A stretch of 64,000 bases of DNA from positions 434,001 through 498,000 of the forward strand of contig NZ_CP008849.1 in assembly GCF_000730385.1 (NCBI RefSeq), written 5' to 3'. Source of the stretch: Alteromonas australica (GTDB lineage Bacteria > Pseudomonadota > Gammaproteobacteria > Enterobacterales > Alteromonadaceae). How positions within the stretch are numbered: the first letter of the stretch is position 1; the number at the start of each line of letters is the position of its first letter. Shown in pieces: positions 32,966-41,064 of this stretch. A program made the position numbers and the translations under genes. The notes under the pieces were generated by a model, which saw nothing but the letters and a program-made list of their open reading frames with translations, made no database searches and was not told the DNA's origin.

Positions 32966-33415
32966 ATGCGTAAAAGCAAATTTGATAAAGCCTTATTTAT
33001 TGCTGTGCCGACACTGCTATTGATTCTTTTCTTCGCCAATATGGCCACCAGTGACGAGTTGTCGACGGCCACAGCCATCGCGAGTGTTGGCATTTTATTT
33101 GGCTTTATTTCTTACATGAGAAGTCGAGGATTTAGCAAAAAATACCCCATTGATGCCCTCATTGAGAAGGATGGGGACACGCTAGTGTTTCATTATCTTC
33201 ACGGCGTTCAAAAAAAGCCTTTGCAGGTGAACATCGACGCTATCTATGCCCTTAATTTTTCACATCACTATTTAGGGGTCATATTGGATAACAACGGTCA
33301 GGGCTTTGACTTTCAATACCCACATAAAACCAGTGTAGTTAAAGCACGGCTGCACGAACTTTTAGGTGAGGACACCTTTGCCAAAATACAAAGCAATGTA
33401 GCGGCCACGGCTTAA
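32966..33415 (+). CDS. Unrecognised small membrane protein
   Basis: The 149-residue protein has two membrane segments (residues 10-26 and 35-50). A soluble C-terminal part of about 95 residues resembles a short beta-rich domain (IEKDGDTLVFHYL, then LGVILDNNGQGFDFQYPH). I do not recognise a family. The start ATG has AGGG about 10 bases upstream (CACAGGGAACGCTAATG). It is convergent with purU across a shared terminator. Confidence 0.5.
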   Translation: MRKSKFDKALFIAVPTLLLILFFANMATSDELSTATAIASVGILFGFISYMRSRGFSKKYPIDALIEKDGDTLVFHYLHGVQKKPLQVNIDAIYALNFSHHYLGVILDNNGQGFDFQYPHKTSVVKARLHELLGEDTFAKIQSNVAATA

Positions 33416-33437
33416 AGGCAATCCCAAGACAAAAAAG

Positions 33438-33470
33438 AAAACCCGAAGGGAAAGGTTACCTTCGGGTTTT
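33438..33470. terminator. Bidirectional terminator between the membrane-protein gene and purU
   Basis: A perfect 12-bp arm pair, AAAACCCGAAGG and CCTTCGGGTTTT, with a short loop and T run. It lies between convergent genes. Confidence 0.88.
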
Positions 33471-33525
33471 TATTTAAGCTAATTTATCGCTTAAATCATT
33501 CAGCAAGCCTGTGCCCGTTTTTACG

Positions 33526-34380
33526 TTAGGCAAACACGACGGTTTTATTGCGATGAATAATCACGCGATCTTCTAAGTGGTAACGAACGCCATGGGCGAG
33601 GGCTGTCACTTCACAATCTTTACCTTTGCGAACCATATCGGCAGCACTGTCGCTGTGGCTAATACGTTTTACACTTTGCTCAATAATAGGGCCTTCATCT
33701 AAATCTTTGGTGACATAGTGACAGGTGGCACCTATTAACTTCACGCCGCGGTCATAGGCTTGTTGATACGGCTTAGCACCCGCAAAACTGGGTAAGAAAC
33801 TGTGGTGAATATTAATCGCTTTGCCGGCAAGTTGCTGGCATAGCGAGTCTGGCAAAATTTGCATAAAGCGAGCAAGTACGGTGAGATCAATCTTGTACTC
33901 ATCTAACAAGGTAGAAATTTGCGCGAAGGCGGCGTCTTTACCTAACGCTTTAAAGTCGACCCAATGGAAAGGCACTTTGTACCAATCAGCAAATTGCTTC
34001 ATTTGCGGGTGGTTACCAATAATCACTGGAATATCGCAGTGTAGCTCGCCCGTGTGCCAGCGATGTAATAAATCAACTAAACAGTGGGATTCAAGGCTAG
34101 CGAGAAGAGCAACTCGCTGCTTTTTCGAGGACGCGGTAAACTTCCAGTTCATCTGGTATTCGCTGGCCAGTGGCGTAAAGGCTTCTACAAAGCTTTCATG
34201 GTCTAGCTTCAGTGAATCAGCGCCTATTTCATGGCGCATAAAAAAGCGACCAGTTTGTAAATCGGTGTGGTGGCTTGCTTCCACAATACTGGCATTGTGG
34301 CTAGCTAAAAACTGAGAAACACTGGCGACCAAGCCCACTTGATCTGGGCAGTCGATAACTAATCTATAGGTTTGTTGCAT
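33526..34380 (-). CDS. purU: Formyltetrahydrofolate deformylase
   Basis: The enzyme hydrolyses 10-formyl-THF to THF and formate, balancing one-carbon pools for purine synthesis. The 284-residue protein has an N-terminal ACT domain (residues 1-80, YRLVIDCPDQVGLVASVS) and a formyltransferase-type C-terminal domain. The catalytic block is NIHHSFLPSFAGAKPYQQAY near residue 210. I chose the ATG at 34380, where the family starts; the frame runs on to 34422. Neither start has a clear ribosome site. The gene is single and convergent with the membrane-protein gene. Confidence 0.9.
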   Translation of the reverse strand: MQQTYRLVIDCPDQVGLVASVSQFLASHNASIVEASHHTDLQTGRFFMRHEIGADSLKLDHESFVEAFTPLASEYQMNWKFTASSKKQRVALLASLESHCLVDLLHRWHTGELHCDIPVIIGNHPQMKQFADWYKVPFHWVDFKALGKDAAFAQISTLLDEYKIDLTVLARFMQILPDSLCQQLAGKAINIHHSFLPSFAGAKPYQQAYDRGVKLIGATCHYVTKDLDEGPIIEQSVKRISHSDSAADMVRKGKDCEVTALAHGVRYHLEDRVIIHRNKTVVFA

Positions 34381-34530
34381 GAATATGAGCAGGTTCAAAA
34401 AACAGGCACCCTTTTTACCCATCCCCGCCCGCTAAGTAAAGGGCTTTAGCGTAAAAATACGGTAATCCCGTAGTTCGCTTTGCTATATCTAATAGCGTGG
34501 CTTTTTAGTGGATTACGCCCTGCTTCGAAT

Positions 34531-35199
34531 TTATTCGTCGGTGATGCCCCTACGTAACTTTTCGCGCACGGTCATGGCATGCTTCAATGGCCAACTTTGT
34601 CGGATGGGGTAACGCACACCTTGTGGGGTAGACACTGACTCAAACAAGTGAAACGCCGAGGCCTGCACATCAACATGGGGCGCGTACAAAGGCATGGGCA
34701 GTGCCGTAGTGGCTTTACGTACTACAGTCACATGAGGTTTGTATTCGCGACTGTCCACCTCTATCGCTGCACGACGTGCCGCTTTTCTAGCACTGCGAGC
34801 AAGCTGCATGAGTTCATTGGGAGGCGACGATGGCGCGGCAAATAAAATTTTGGGGCCATTCCAAATGCCACTGCTATCAAGGTCAACAGAAAACGGTGAA
34901 TGTGCTAGGTTATCCAACTCATTCATTAATGCTTCGTGCTGCCTTGGGGTAATTTGCCCTAAAAAGCACAGAGTAATATGATAATTCGCTGGGTCTACCG
35001 CATAAGGTGCTGTATTGGTAAATTCTCGGCTTCCCGTTTTTTGTTTGCCCTTTTTGCCTGCGAGTTTTCCGTTTCCGAGCTTCCTGTCCCCGTGATAGCA
35101 GGACATTCTAGATGTTATTTCTGGTAAAGCTTGTTGCCGCCAGCTGTCCAGCGCGAGTTTTTCACTTACCGCTAAATCTAACCCGAGAAAACAGCGCAT
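34531..35199 (-). CDS. thpR: RNA 2',3'-cyclic phosphodiesterase with an inserted segment
   Basis: The 222-residue LigT/ThpR family enzyme has the two expected catalytic His motifs: H-I-T-L (His74, YHITLCFLG) and H-V-T-V (YKPHVTVVRK, near residue 155). It opens 2',3'-cyclic phosphate ends of RNA. Compared with the usual ~175-185 residues it carries about 30 extra residues before the first motif (about residues 36-60, read from 35023-35094), rich in Lys and Gly. The encoding DNA contains GGGGACAGG on the minus strand. It looks like an in-frame insertion. The gene is single. Confidence 0.82.
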   Translation of the reverse strand: MRCFLGLDLAVSEKLALDSWRQQALPEITSRMSCYHGDRKLGNGKLAGKKGKQKTGSREFTNTAPYAVDPANYHITLCFLGQITPRQHEALMNELDNLAHSPFSVDLDSSGIWNGPKILFAAPSSPPNELMQLARSARKAARRAAIEVDSREYKPHVTVVRKATTALPMPLYAPHVDVQASAFHLFESVSTPQGVRYPIRQSWPLKHAMTVREKLRRGITDE

Positions 35200-35430
35200 A
35201 AACTGGCTCCCTATACGTTCGAAGAGTGTATTATTTTGGCATAAAAGCGCGTAAGGAAACAGAGAACAAATAAACAGCTACAAGGGTGTCGTGATAACAA
35301 AAAAAATAGCGTCAAAATGGCATCAAGGAAAAACGTTTTACAAAAAAAAACGATGTGCTACGTTTTTTGAACAGCACATGTAGGGTAGTGGCTGTGGACT
35401 TGATAATTTTGTTTGCTTTATAAGGGATTT
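35200..35430. other. Intergenic region upstream of the unrecognised secreted protein
   Basis: Two genes diverge here, and no other gene is seen. TGTGCT and AGCACA near 35352-35377 form a small hairpin around a T-rich loop. The gap should hold the thpR promoter and that of the secreted protein gene. Confidence 0.3.
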
Positions 35431-36648
35431 ATGATGATGAGAGAGAAAAGGAAAAATAACAATAATGGTAACAAAGGGCCAATATTGGCATTGGTGCTTA
35501 TAAGTGCGCTTTTTAGTACGCTTTTTGTCGGAAGCAATGCTGTTGCAGACGACAACTATGTTGAAACGAAAGTATGCGAGTGGTGTGATTACGATGACGC
35601 CGTTGCGTTGGCTAAGCAAGATTACCTATTGCCCGATTGTGGATGGCAAGGCAACGGAGGAAGTGGCACTTTCGCTTCTGAGGCTAGCAATTCGTGCCAA
35701 GCGGCGCCTAAAGACGTTATTGTTGCAAACCCTTCTACCCATCGCTCTTACAAATTTAAAGTGACTGCGACCAATCAAAATAATCACGGTGATACCCTGC
35801 AAATAGAGGCGCAAGAGCAACCATTAAGCCTTGTTGAAATAGAATTATTACAGCGCTTGTATGAAATTCATAATGACTTTTACGCATTGGCGGCCAATAC
35901 CTCGCTTTCCCATAACACATCGAACGTCTCTACGCTTGTGGGGGCACCTTCAGCGGTTCAGGCTAGTAATAAGGGCGTGGCAACGTCAACGACAACATCG
36001 TCTCTCGATACCTGTGATGCCCATCCATCTAATTATTTTAAGAGCTCGGCGGCAGGAGAGTCAGTAAAACGAGAAATAAGGCATTACATAACACAAGAAC
36101 TCGGCAACAAAAGCTGGGCAGATTTTATTGAAGAAACTGATTTTACCAGTCTAGGTTTTCAATTTGTTCAGGACTCTAGTGTTATATCTGTAACTTGGAG
36201 CCACTCGAACGAAAAGGTTTATGCCACCGTTAGTTACCCAAGCCAAACACTAGGTGATAATAAGTTAGTTTTTGAGGTCAGGTTAGAAGGTAGATCGGTC
36301 ATTAACGGGGAATCAGATTTAAATTTAGCGACTATCCTTCGGTTAGGTGGCTCTCGCATGGATGGTTTCGATCTTGGTGAGTTTTTTACCAATGGTAGTA
36401 CAACAGACTTTAGGGCAGCAGCTTTGTCAGAGTGCTTGATAAAGAACCTAACTGAAATGGGGAGCGCAGAAGTGATCACAACGGGTGGTGGCAGTGATGT
36501 CGGTGACGGCATTCCGCCAGATTCTAGCTACCCTGGCACGGGAGGGCTAGGAAGCAGTTGCGCGGTGCGCCTTACTTACGAAATCTGCATAACGCCCAAA
36601 GATGAAGGCACTTATTGCAGAGATAGTTCTATTCTCGTGTCTTGCTAG
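35431..36648 (+). CDS. Unrecognised secreted protein
   Basis: The 405-residue protein starts at one of three tandem ATGs (35431, 35434, 35437), with AGGGA before them. A charged, Asn-rich start (MMMREKRKNNNNGNK) is followed by a hydrophobic segment and a likely signal-peptidase site after NAVADD, near residue 39. After that the sequence is rich in Ser, Thr, Asn and Cys, with paired cysteines (CEWC at about 52, PDCGW, NSC). A mid-protein helical part (about 110-150) and a C-terminal Gly/Ser-rich stretch with more Cys (GSSCAVRLTYEICI) follow. I know no family for it. Being exported and Cys-rich suggests a disulfide-linked surface or extracellular protein. Confidence 0.55.
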   Translation: MMMREKRKNNNNGNKGPILALVLISALFSTLFVGSNAVADDNYVETKVCEWCDYDDAVALAKQDYLLPDCGWQGNGGSGTFASEASNSCQAAPKDVIVANPSTHRSYKFKVTATNQNNHGDTLQIEAQEQPLSLVEIELLQRLYEIHNDFYALAANTSLSHNTSNVSTLVGAPSAVQASNKGVATSTTTSSLDTCDAHPSNYFKSSAAGESVKREIRHYITQELGNKSWADFIEETDFTSLGFQFVQDSSVISVTWSHSNEKVYATVSYPSQTLGDNKLVFEVRLEGRSVINGESDLNLATILRLGGSRMDGFDLGEFFTNGSTTDFRAAALSECLIKNLTEMGSAEVITTGGGSDVGDGIPPDSSYPGTGGLGSSCAVRLTYEICITPKDEGTYCRDSSILVSC

Positions 36649-36681
36649 CCACTGGCTTAAGCAAAAAGAGATCAAAAAAAG

Positions 36682-36707
36682 GGGCCAGAGTACTTTACTC
36701 GTGGCCC
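36682..36707 (+). terminator. Hairpin after the secreted protein gene
   Basis: GGGCCA and TGGCCC enclose a second stem GAGTA/TACTC. There is no clean T run on the plus strand, while seven T follow on the minus strand. Its use as a terminator for the secreted protein gene is possible but weak. Confidence 0.4.
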
Positions 36708-36761
36708 TGTTATCGACTTAAGGTACAATAGCATGACAGATTTTCTTATTGTGCTGTAAGT

Positions 36762-39323
36762 ATGTTGCAACCCTTATCTCATTTACCCGCGTTTTCCTTG
36801 GTTGAGCCCCTTCTGCAAGCCATTGTTAATCAGAATATGATTATTGGTGCGCCGCCGGGGGCGGGTAAATCCACGGTGCTGCCCTTATCCTTATTAAATA
36901 CCCACATCAAAGGCAAAATTTTACTGATGCAGCCACGGCGTGTGGTGGTGCGTAACTTGGCGCAATACATGGCTGGTGTATTAGGTGAACAAGTGGGTGA
37001 CACCGTTGGTTATCGCATACGGGGGGAAAATAAGGTGTCGGCCAGTACCCGACTGGAAATTATTACCGAAGGGATTTTATCTCGCATGATCCAAAGCGAC
37101 CCTGAGCTTGATGGGGTGGCGGTGATTATTTTCGATGAATTTCACGAACGCAGTATTCACAGCGACTTTGGTTTAGCCTTAGCGTTAGAAGTGCAAGCCG
37201 GATTGCGTGACGACTTACGTTTAATGATTATGTCTGCCACATTAGACACCGCGCCTATTGCGTCGCTGCTTGCCCAGCATAGCCCAGTTCCTACTGCACA
37301 ATTGGCTAGCGAAGGCCGCAGTTTTCCAGTCACGGTGAACTACACCAAAGACGTGTTGGCGCACGAGGTGATCCCTCATTGTGTTGAAGTCATTATGAAC
37401 GCTGTGACAAATCATCAGGGGGATATCTTGGTGTTTCTGGCCGGTGCCGGTGCTATACACGCCGTCGCGTCTCGCTTATCGGCGCATCAGCAGCAAAACG
37501 ACTATATTATTCATACCCTTTACGGCGCCATGGGTAAACAAGCCCAACAAGCGGCTATTGCTCCCGACCCTGAAGGACTGCGTAAAGTGATTCTGGCTAC
37601 CAATATTGCCGAAACCAGCTTAACCATTGAAGGTGTAAAGGTAGTGATAGACAGCTTATGGGAGAATTCGGCAGAATTTCACCCCAGCAGCGGTTTAACC
37701 CAGTTAACCCAAACACGTATTTCAAAAGCCTCTGCCATTCAAAGAACCGGCCGCGCTGGACGTGTAAGTGAAGGGGTGTGCTACAGGTTAAGTGCAAAGG
37801 AAAGCTTTGAGCGCTTTGCCGAGCATAGTGCGCCGCAAATTTTACGTGAAGACGTAGCGCCGTTATTATTAGAAACGCTGAATTGGGGTACCCATTTTTC
37901 AAACCTCGCCATGCTAACTCAGCCTTCAAAGGCGCAAAGTGCCATTGCCATAAAGGCGCTAGAGGAAATTGGCGCAGTGAATGAAAAAGGGGATTTAACG
38001 GCTTATGGACGAGTGCTAGCGCAGATACCTTGCCACCCCCAGCTAGCCCATTTATTGCTGTTCACAAAACAAAATATCAGTGCTGTAGCACAATTCAGCG
38101 ATGCACAAAAACGCGCAATAAAAACTGCCGCGCCTTTTATCGTGGCATTAGCCCAAGCGCAGCTTCAAAGTGAACATGTGTTGATTAGCGATGCGTTGTT
38201 GCACCTCACGCCCGCTCAGCGCAACGACATCACCAAACAAGCCAAACGCTATGCGCAATCCGTGGGGCTCAGTGAGCAGGCATTAGACTTAAGCGCGTTA
38301 GATGATGAGGCGTTGGGGCTGTGTATTGCCATAGCCTTTCCCAGGCAGGTGGCGTTTAAAACGTCTGCCTCGTATAAATTAGCGGGGGGGAAAGGCGCCG
38401 ATATAAGCCTTGTTAACCCGCCGCAATGGATAGCGGTATTGCAAGGGCAGCATATCGGTAACAGCGTAAAAATTCGATTGGCGCAGCCCATTGCAGAGGC
38501 GCACCTAAAAGCGCTTTACCCTAATCAATTTACCTCATCGCCCAAGGTGCAATTTAATAAAGAGTCCCAGGTGATGGAAGCAAGGAAGGTGACCTCTTTT
38601 TATGCCATAGAATTAGCCTCGTCGCCCTTATCGAAAAGTGAAAGAGCGGATGACCCCCAGTTTTACTTACAGGAAACCGCCTCGGCATGGTTGCGTTACT
38701 TAGATGCATTGCCGTTGAAGCAATGGCCTTTATCACAGGCCAATTGGCGCTGGTGGTATAGAGTGAAGCTGGCGGCACAGCTAAATTTGCCGCAGCCTCA
38801 AGCCTACGATACGCCTGACCCGTGGCCTACATCCTTAAGCGAATTACTTACTCAGGCACGAGAGCAATTGGCACAGTCTCTGGGCACCTGCAAGAACTTA
38901 CAGTCGTTACATGGGCTGGGATGGAGCAAAATATTAACCAGTGCGTTAAGCTGGCCTCAGCAAGATGCCCTTAGCCAAAGCTTGCCTGACAGCGTAGTTA
39001 TTCCCACGGGGCGCAAAGCAAACTTAGATTACCGCGAAAATGGGGATGTGGTGCTATCCGTCAAAATGCAGGAGCTATACGGGCTATCTAGCCCTTATGT
39101 GGTTGCCGATGGCAAGGTGAAAATTACCTATGAATTATTGTCACCTGCGGGCAGGCCACTGCAAACCACGAAAGACATTGTGGGTTTTTGGCAGGGCAGT
39201 TATAAAGAAGTGCAAAAAGAAATGAAAGGGCGATATCCAAAACATTTTTGGCCGGATGACCCTGCCAACGCCATACCCACCACTAAAACGAAAAAGGCAA
39301 TGGATAGACAAGCCGCAAAGTAA
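36762..39323 (+). CDS. hrpB: ATP-dependent helicase HrpB
   Basis: The 853-residue DExH-box helicase has Walker A GAPPGAGKST (residues 29-38), a DEFHERS box near 123 and SAT motif MSATLDTAP. The second RecA domain has NIAETSLTIEGV and QRTGRAGR. The C-terminal HA2/HrpB_C domains follow, at the usual length for HrpB. Its function in bacteria is not well defined; RNA or DNA unwinding is assumed from the family. The start is ATG at 36762. No partner gene is obvious. Confidence 0.93.
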   Translation: MLQPLSHLPAFSLVEPLLQAIVNQNMIIGAPPGAGKSTVLPLSLLNTHIKGKILLMQPRRVVVRNLAQYMAGVLGEQVGDTVGYRIRGENKVSASTRLEIITEGILSRMIQSDPELDGVAVIIFDEFHERSIHSDFGLALALEVQAGLRDDLRLMIMSATLDTAPIASLLAQHSPVPTAQLASEGRSFPVTVNYTKDVLAHEVIPHCVEVIMNAVTNHQGDILVFLAGAGAIHAVASRLSAHQQQNDYIIHTLYGAMGKQAQQAAIAPDPEGLRKVILATNIAETSLTIEGVKVVIDSLWENSAEFHPSSGLTQLTQTRISKASAIQRTGRAGRVSEGVCYRLSAKESFERFAEHSAPQILREDVAPLLLETLNWGTHFSNLAMLTQPSKAQSAIAIKALEEIGAVNEKGDLTAYGRVLAQIPCHPQLAHLLLFTKQNISAVAQFSDAQKRAIKTAAPFIVALAQAQLQSEHVLISDALLHLTPAQRNDITKQAKRYAQSVGLSEQALDLSALDDEALGLCIAIAFPRQVAFKTSASYKLAGGKGADISLVNPPQWIAVLQGQHIGNSVKIRLAQPIAEAHLKALYPNQFTSSPKVQFNKESQVMEARKVTSFYAIELASSPLSKSERADDPQFYLQETASAWLRYLDALPLKQWPLSQANWRWWYRVKLAAQLNLPQPQAYDTPDPWPTSLSELLTQAREQLAQSLGTCKNLQSLHGLGWSKILTSALSWPQQDALSQSLPDSVVIPTGRKANLDYRENGDVVLSVKMQELYGLSSPYVVADGKVKITYELLSPAGRPLQTTKDIVGFWQGSYKEVQKEMKGRYPKHFWPDDPANAIPTTKTKKAMDRQAAK

Positions 39324-39390
39324 TTAGGCTTACACGAAGTTACGCGTGCAAGTAATCAGGCTTAGCGGCTAAGTATTTAAACTAATGTGT

Positions 39391-40602
39391 TTAACTGGCG
39401 TTTTGGCTTGGCGTGACCTTTAATGCAGCCATAACATCTAAGCCAGGGAATCCATCAGCAATCATCTTATTTGCAATTTGATAATTGCGAATGCCTTCGC
39501 GAGTGGCGGGGCCAATAATGCCATCAGGCTTACCCACATCGTAACCCAGTTGGTTTAATTTGCGTTGTAAGGCAATAATGTCTGTTCTGCTATACGCGGG
39601 CAAATCTGGCAGGGTGGCTTTAATGCCCGGTGCGCCGGCAATTCTGTCGGCCAATACGCCCACGGCAATAGCGTAGAACTCAGAATTATTCCACCGCATG
39701 ATCACGCGAAAATTAGGATAGGCAATAAACGCCGGGCCAGCGTGCCCTGCCGGTACAATCACATAGGCGGTCGTGTCGTCTTCACCTAGGGGGCTGCCAT
39801 CGGCTTTCGTCACACCTAGTTCATGCCACTCACTGAGGCTACGCCGATTTTTATAGCCGGAGAGCTGAAAGTTGAAGCCCTCTGGTAATGTAATTTCACG
39901 GCCCCAGCGGAAACCCGGTTTCCAACCCAAGCTTTTGAGAAAGTTTGCCGCCGAGGTTAACGCGTCTTCTTCACTGTTCCACAGATTAATCTGCCCGTCG
40001 TTGTCACCATCAACGGCATAATGGGTGTAGGCAGAAGGCATAAATTGGGTATGCCCCATGGCGCCAGCCCACGAACCTACCATTTCGTCTTTGGTTAACG
40101 ATTCGCGCTCTAATAGCTTAACTGCCACCAAAAGCTCCTGCGTAAAGTAGGTGCTTCTGCGTGGGTCACAGGCCAAGGTTGCCAACGAATCGAGCACTGA
40201 CATTTTACCTTTATATCCGCCAAAATTCGTTTCTAGCCCCCAAAAGGCCAGTAAATAATGGGGAGGAATTCCGTACTTATCATTTAGTGCATCGAGTAAT
40301 TTTTCATGCTTTGCTAACATCTCTTGGCCCTTAGTGGTGCGCCAATCGGTGACGCGTTTACTAAAATAGCCCGGAAACGTTTGCACAAATTCAGGTTGAG
40401 AACGGTCAAGTTCAATGACTCTGGCTTGATACTCAAGTTTGGGGAAGATAGCGTCGACGGTGGTTTGGCTCACGCCCTGTTCTAGTGCTTGTTCAGCCAA
40501 TTCTGCCGTACATACGGAAAAGGTGTCCGATGCTGATACATGACATGCACTTAGCAACGATAAAGCGGCAACCCACTGCGTGCCTCTACTCATAAAACCC
40601 AT
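39391..40602 (-). CDS. MltB-type lytic murein transglycosylase, lipoprotein
   Basis: The 403-residue protein cuts peptidoglycan glycan strands to leave 1,6-anhydromuramic ends. It has a lipobox LLSAC with Cys20 and the SLT_2 catalytic domain with Glu124 in WGLETNFGG. A GAMGHTQFMPSAY block and a C-terminal peptidoglycan-binding domain (about 335-395, DIIALQRKLNQLGY) follow. It should be anchored to the outer membrane facing the cell wall. The start ATG has AGGAA 8 bases upstream. It is close to MltB but the C-terminal PG-binding domain is of the DUF/MltB-like subgroup, so I give no symbol. Confidence 0.88.
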   Translation of the reverse strand: MGFMSRGTQWVAALSLLSACHVSASDTFSVCTAELAEQALEQGVSQTTVDAIFPKLEYQARVIELDRSQPEFVQTFPGYFSKRVTDWRTTKGQEMLAKHEKLLDALNDKYGIPPHYLLAFWGLETNFGGYKGKMSVLDSLATLACDPRRSTYFTQELLVAVKLLERESLTKDEMVGSWAGAMGHTQFMPSAYTHYAVDGDNDGQINLWNSEEDALTSAANFLKSLGWKPGFRWGREITLPEGFNFQLSGYKNRRSLSEWHELGVTKADGSPLGEDDTTAYVIVPAGHAGPAFIAYPNFRVIMRWNNSEFYAIAVGVLADRIAGAPGIKATLPDLPAYSRTDIIALQRKLNQLGYDVGKPDGIIGPATREGIRNYQIANKMIADGFPGLDVMAALKVTPSQNAS

Positions 40603-40676
40603 AGTATAATTCCTGTATTGTCCGACTACATGCTATCGCATACTGACTGGCTAACGCGAGTAAAATTGTCAGCCTA

Positions 40677-40880
40677 TTATTTGGTTGGGGCTTGCTTAAT
40701 AACCTTTATGACCTCGGCATTACCATTGAGTTCGGCAAGTTCCAGCAAGTAGCTTTTTTGCAGTTCATCGAGTTTTTGGCTACCAAGCAATTCCACCACG
40801 CGGTCAGCCTCGCCGCGAACAATTGATGACTGTAGCCCTTCCATATTGGCAATACTATGTGGAACGGATTGAGAAGACAT
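40677..40880 (-). CDS. Small conserved-looking protein of unknown function
   Basis: The 67-residue acidic, helical protein (MSSQSVPHSIANMEGLQSSI) ends KVIKQAPTK. A strong ribosome site, GGGGTAAG, lies 6 bases before ATG, which supports it as a real gene. The middle (RGEADRVVELLGSQKLDELQ) has an ankyrin/HEAT-like helix pair look, without a clear match. It lies upstream of the transglycosylase gene on the same strand with a 74-base gap, so the two may be co-transcribed. Confidence 0.55.
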   Translation of the reverse strand: MSSQSVPHSIANMEGLQSSIVRGEADRVVELLGSQKLDELQKSYLLELAELNGNAEVIKVIKQAPTK

Positions 40881-41064
40881 AAACTTACCCCATTTGTTGA
40901 TAAAGCTATTCTTGCTACGGCATAATCCTCATTATCGATTTATCAAAGGGCGAAGAATTATTCTTGTTGTTGCTTGTCTATAGCAGTGATAGGGTTCGCA
41001 AACGAAAGGTGCATCGTTGGCGCAAAAGCGCTGGTGACTGCAAGAATCAATACTCATCATCTAA

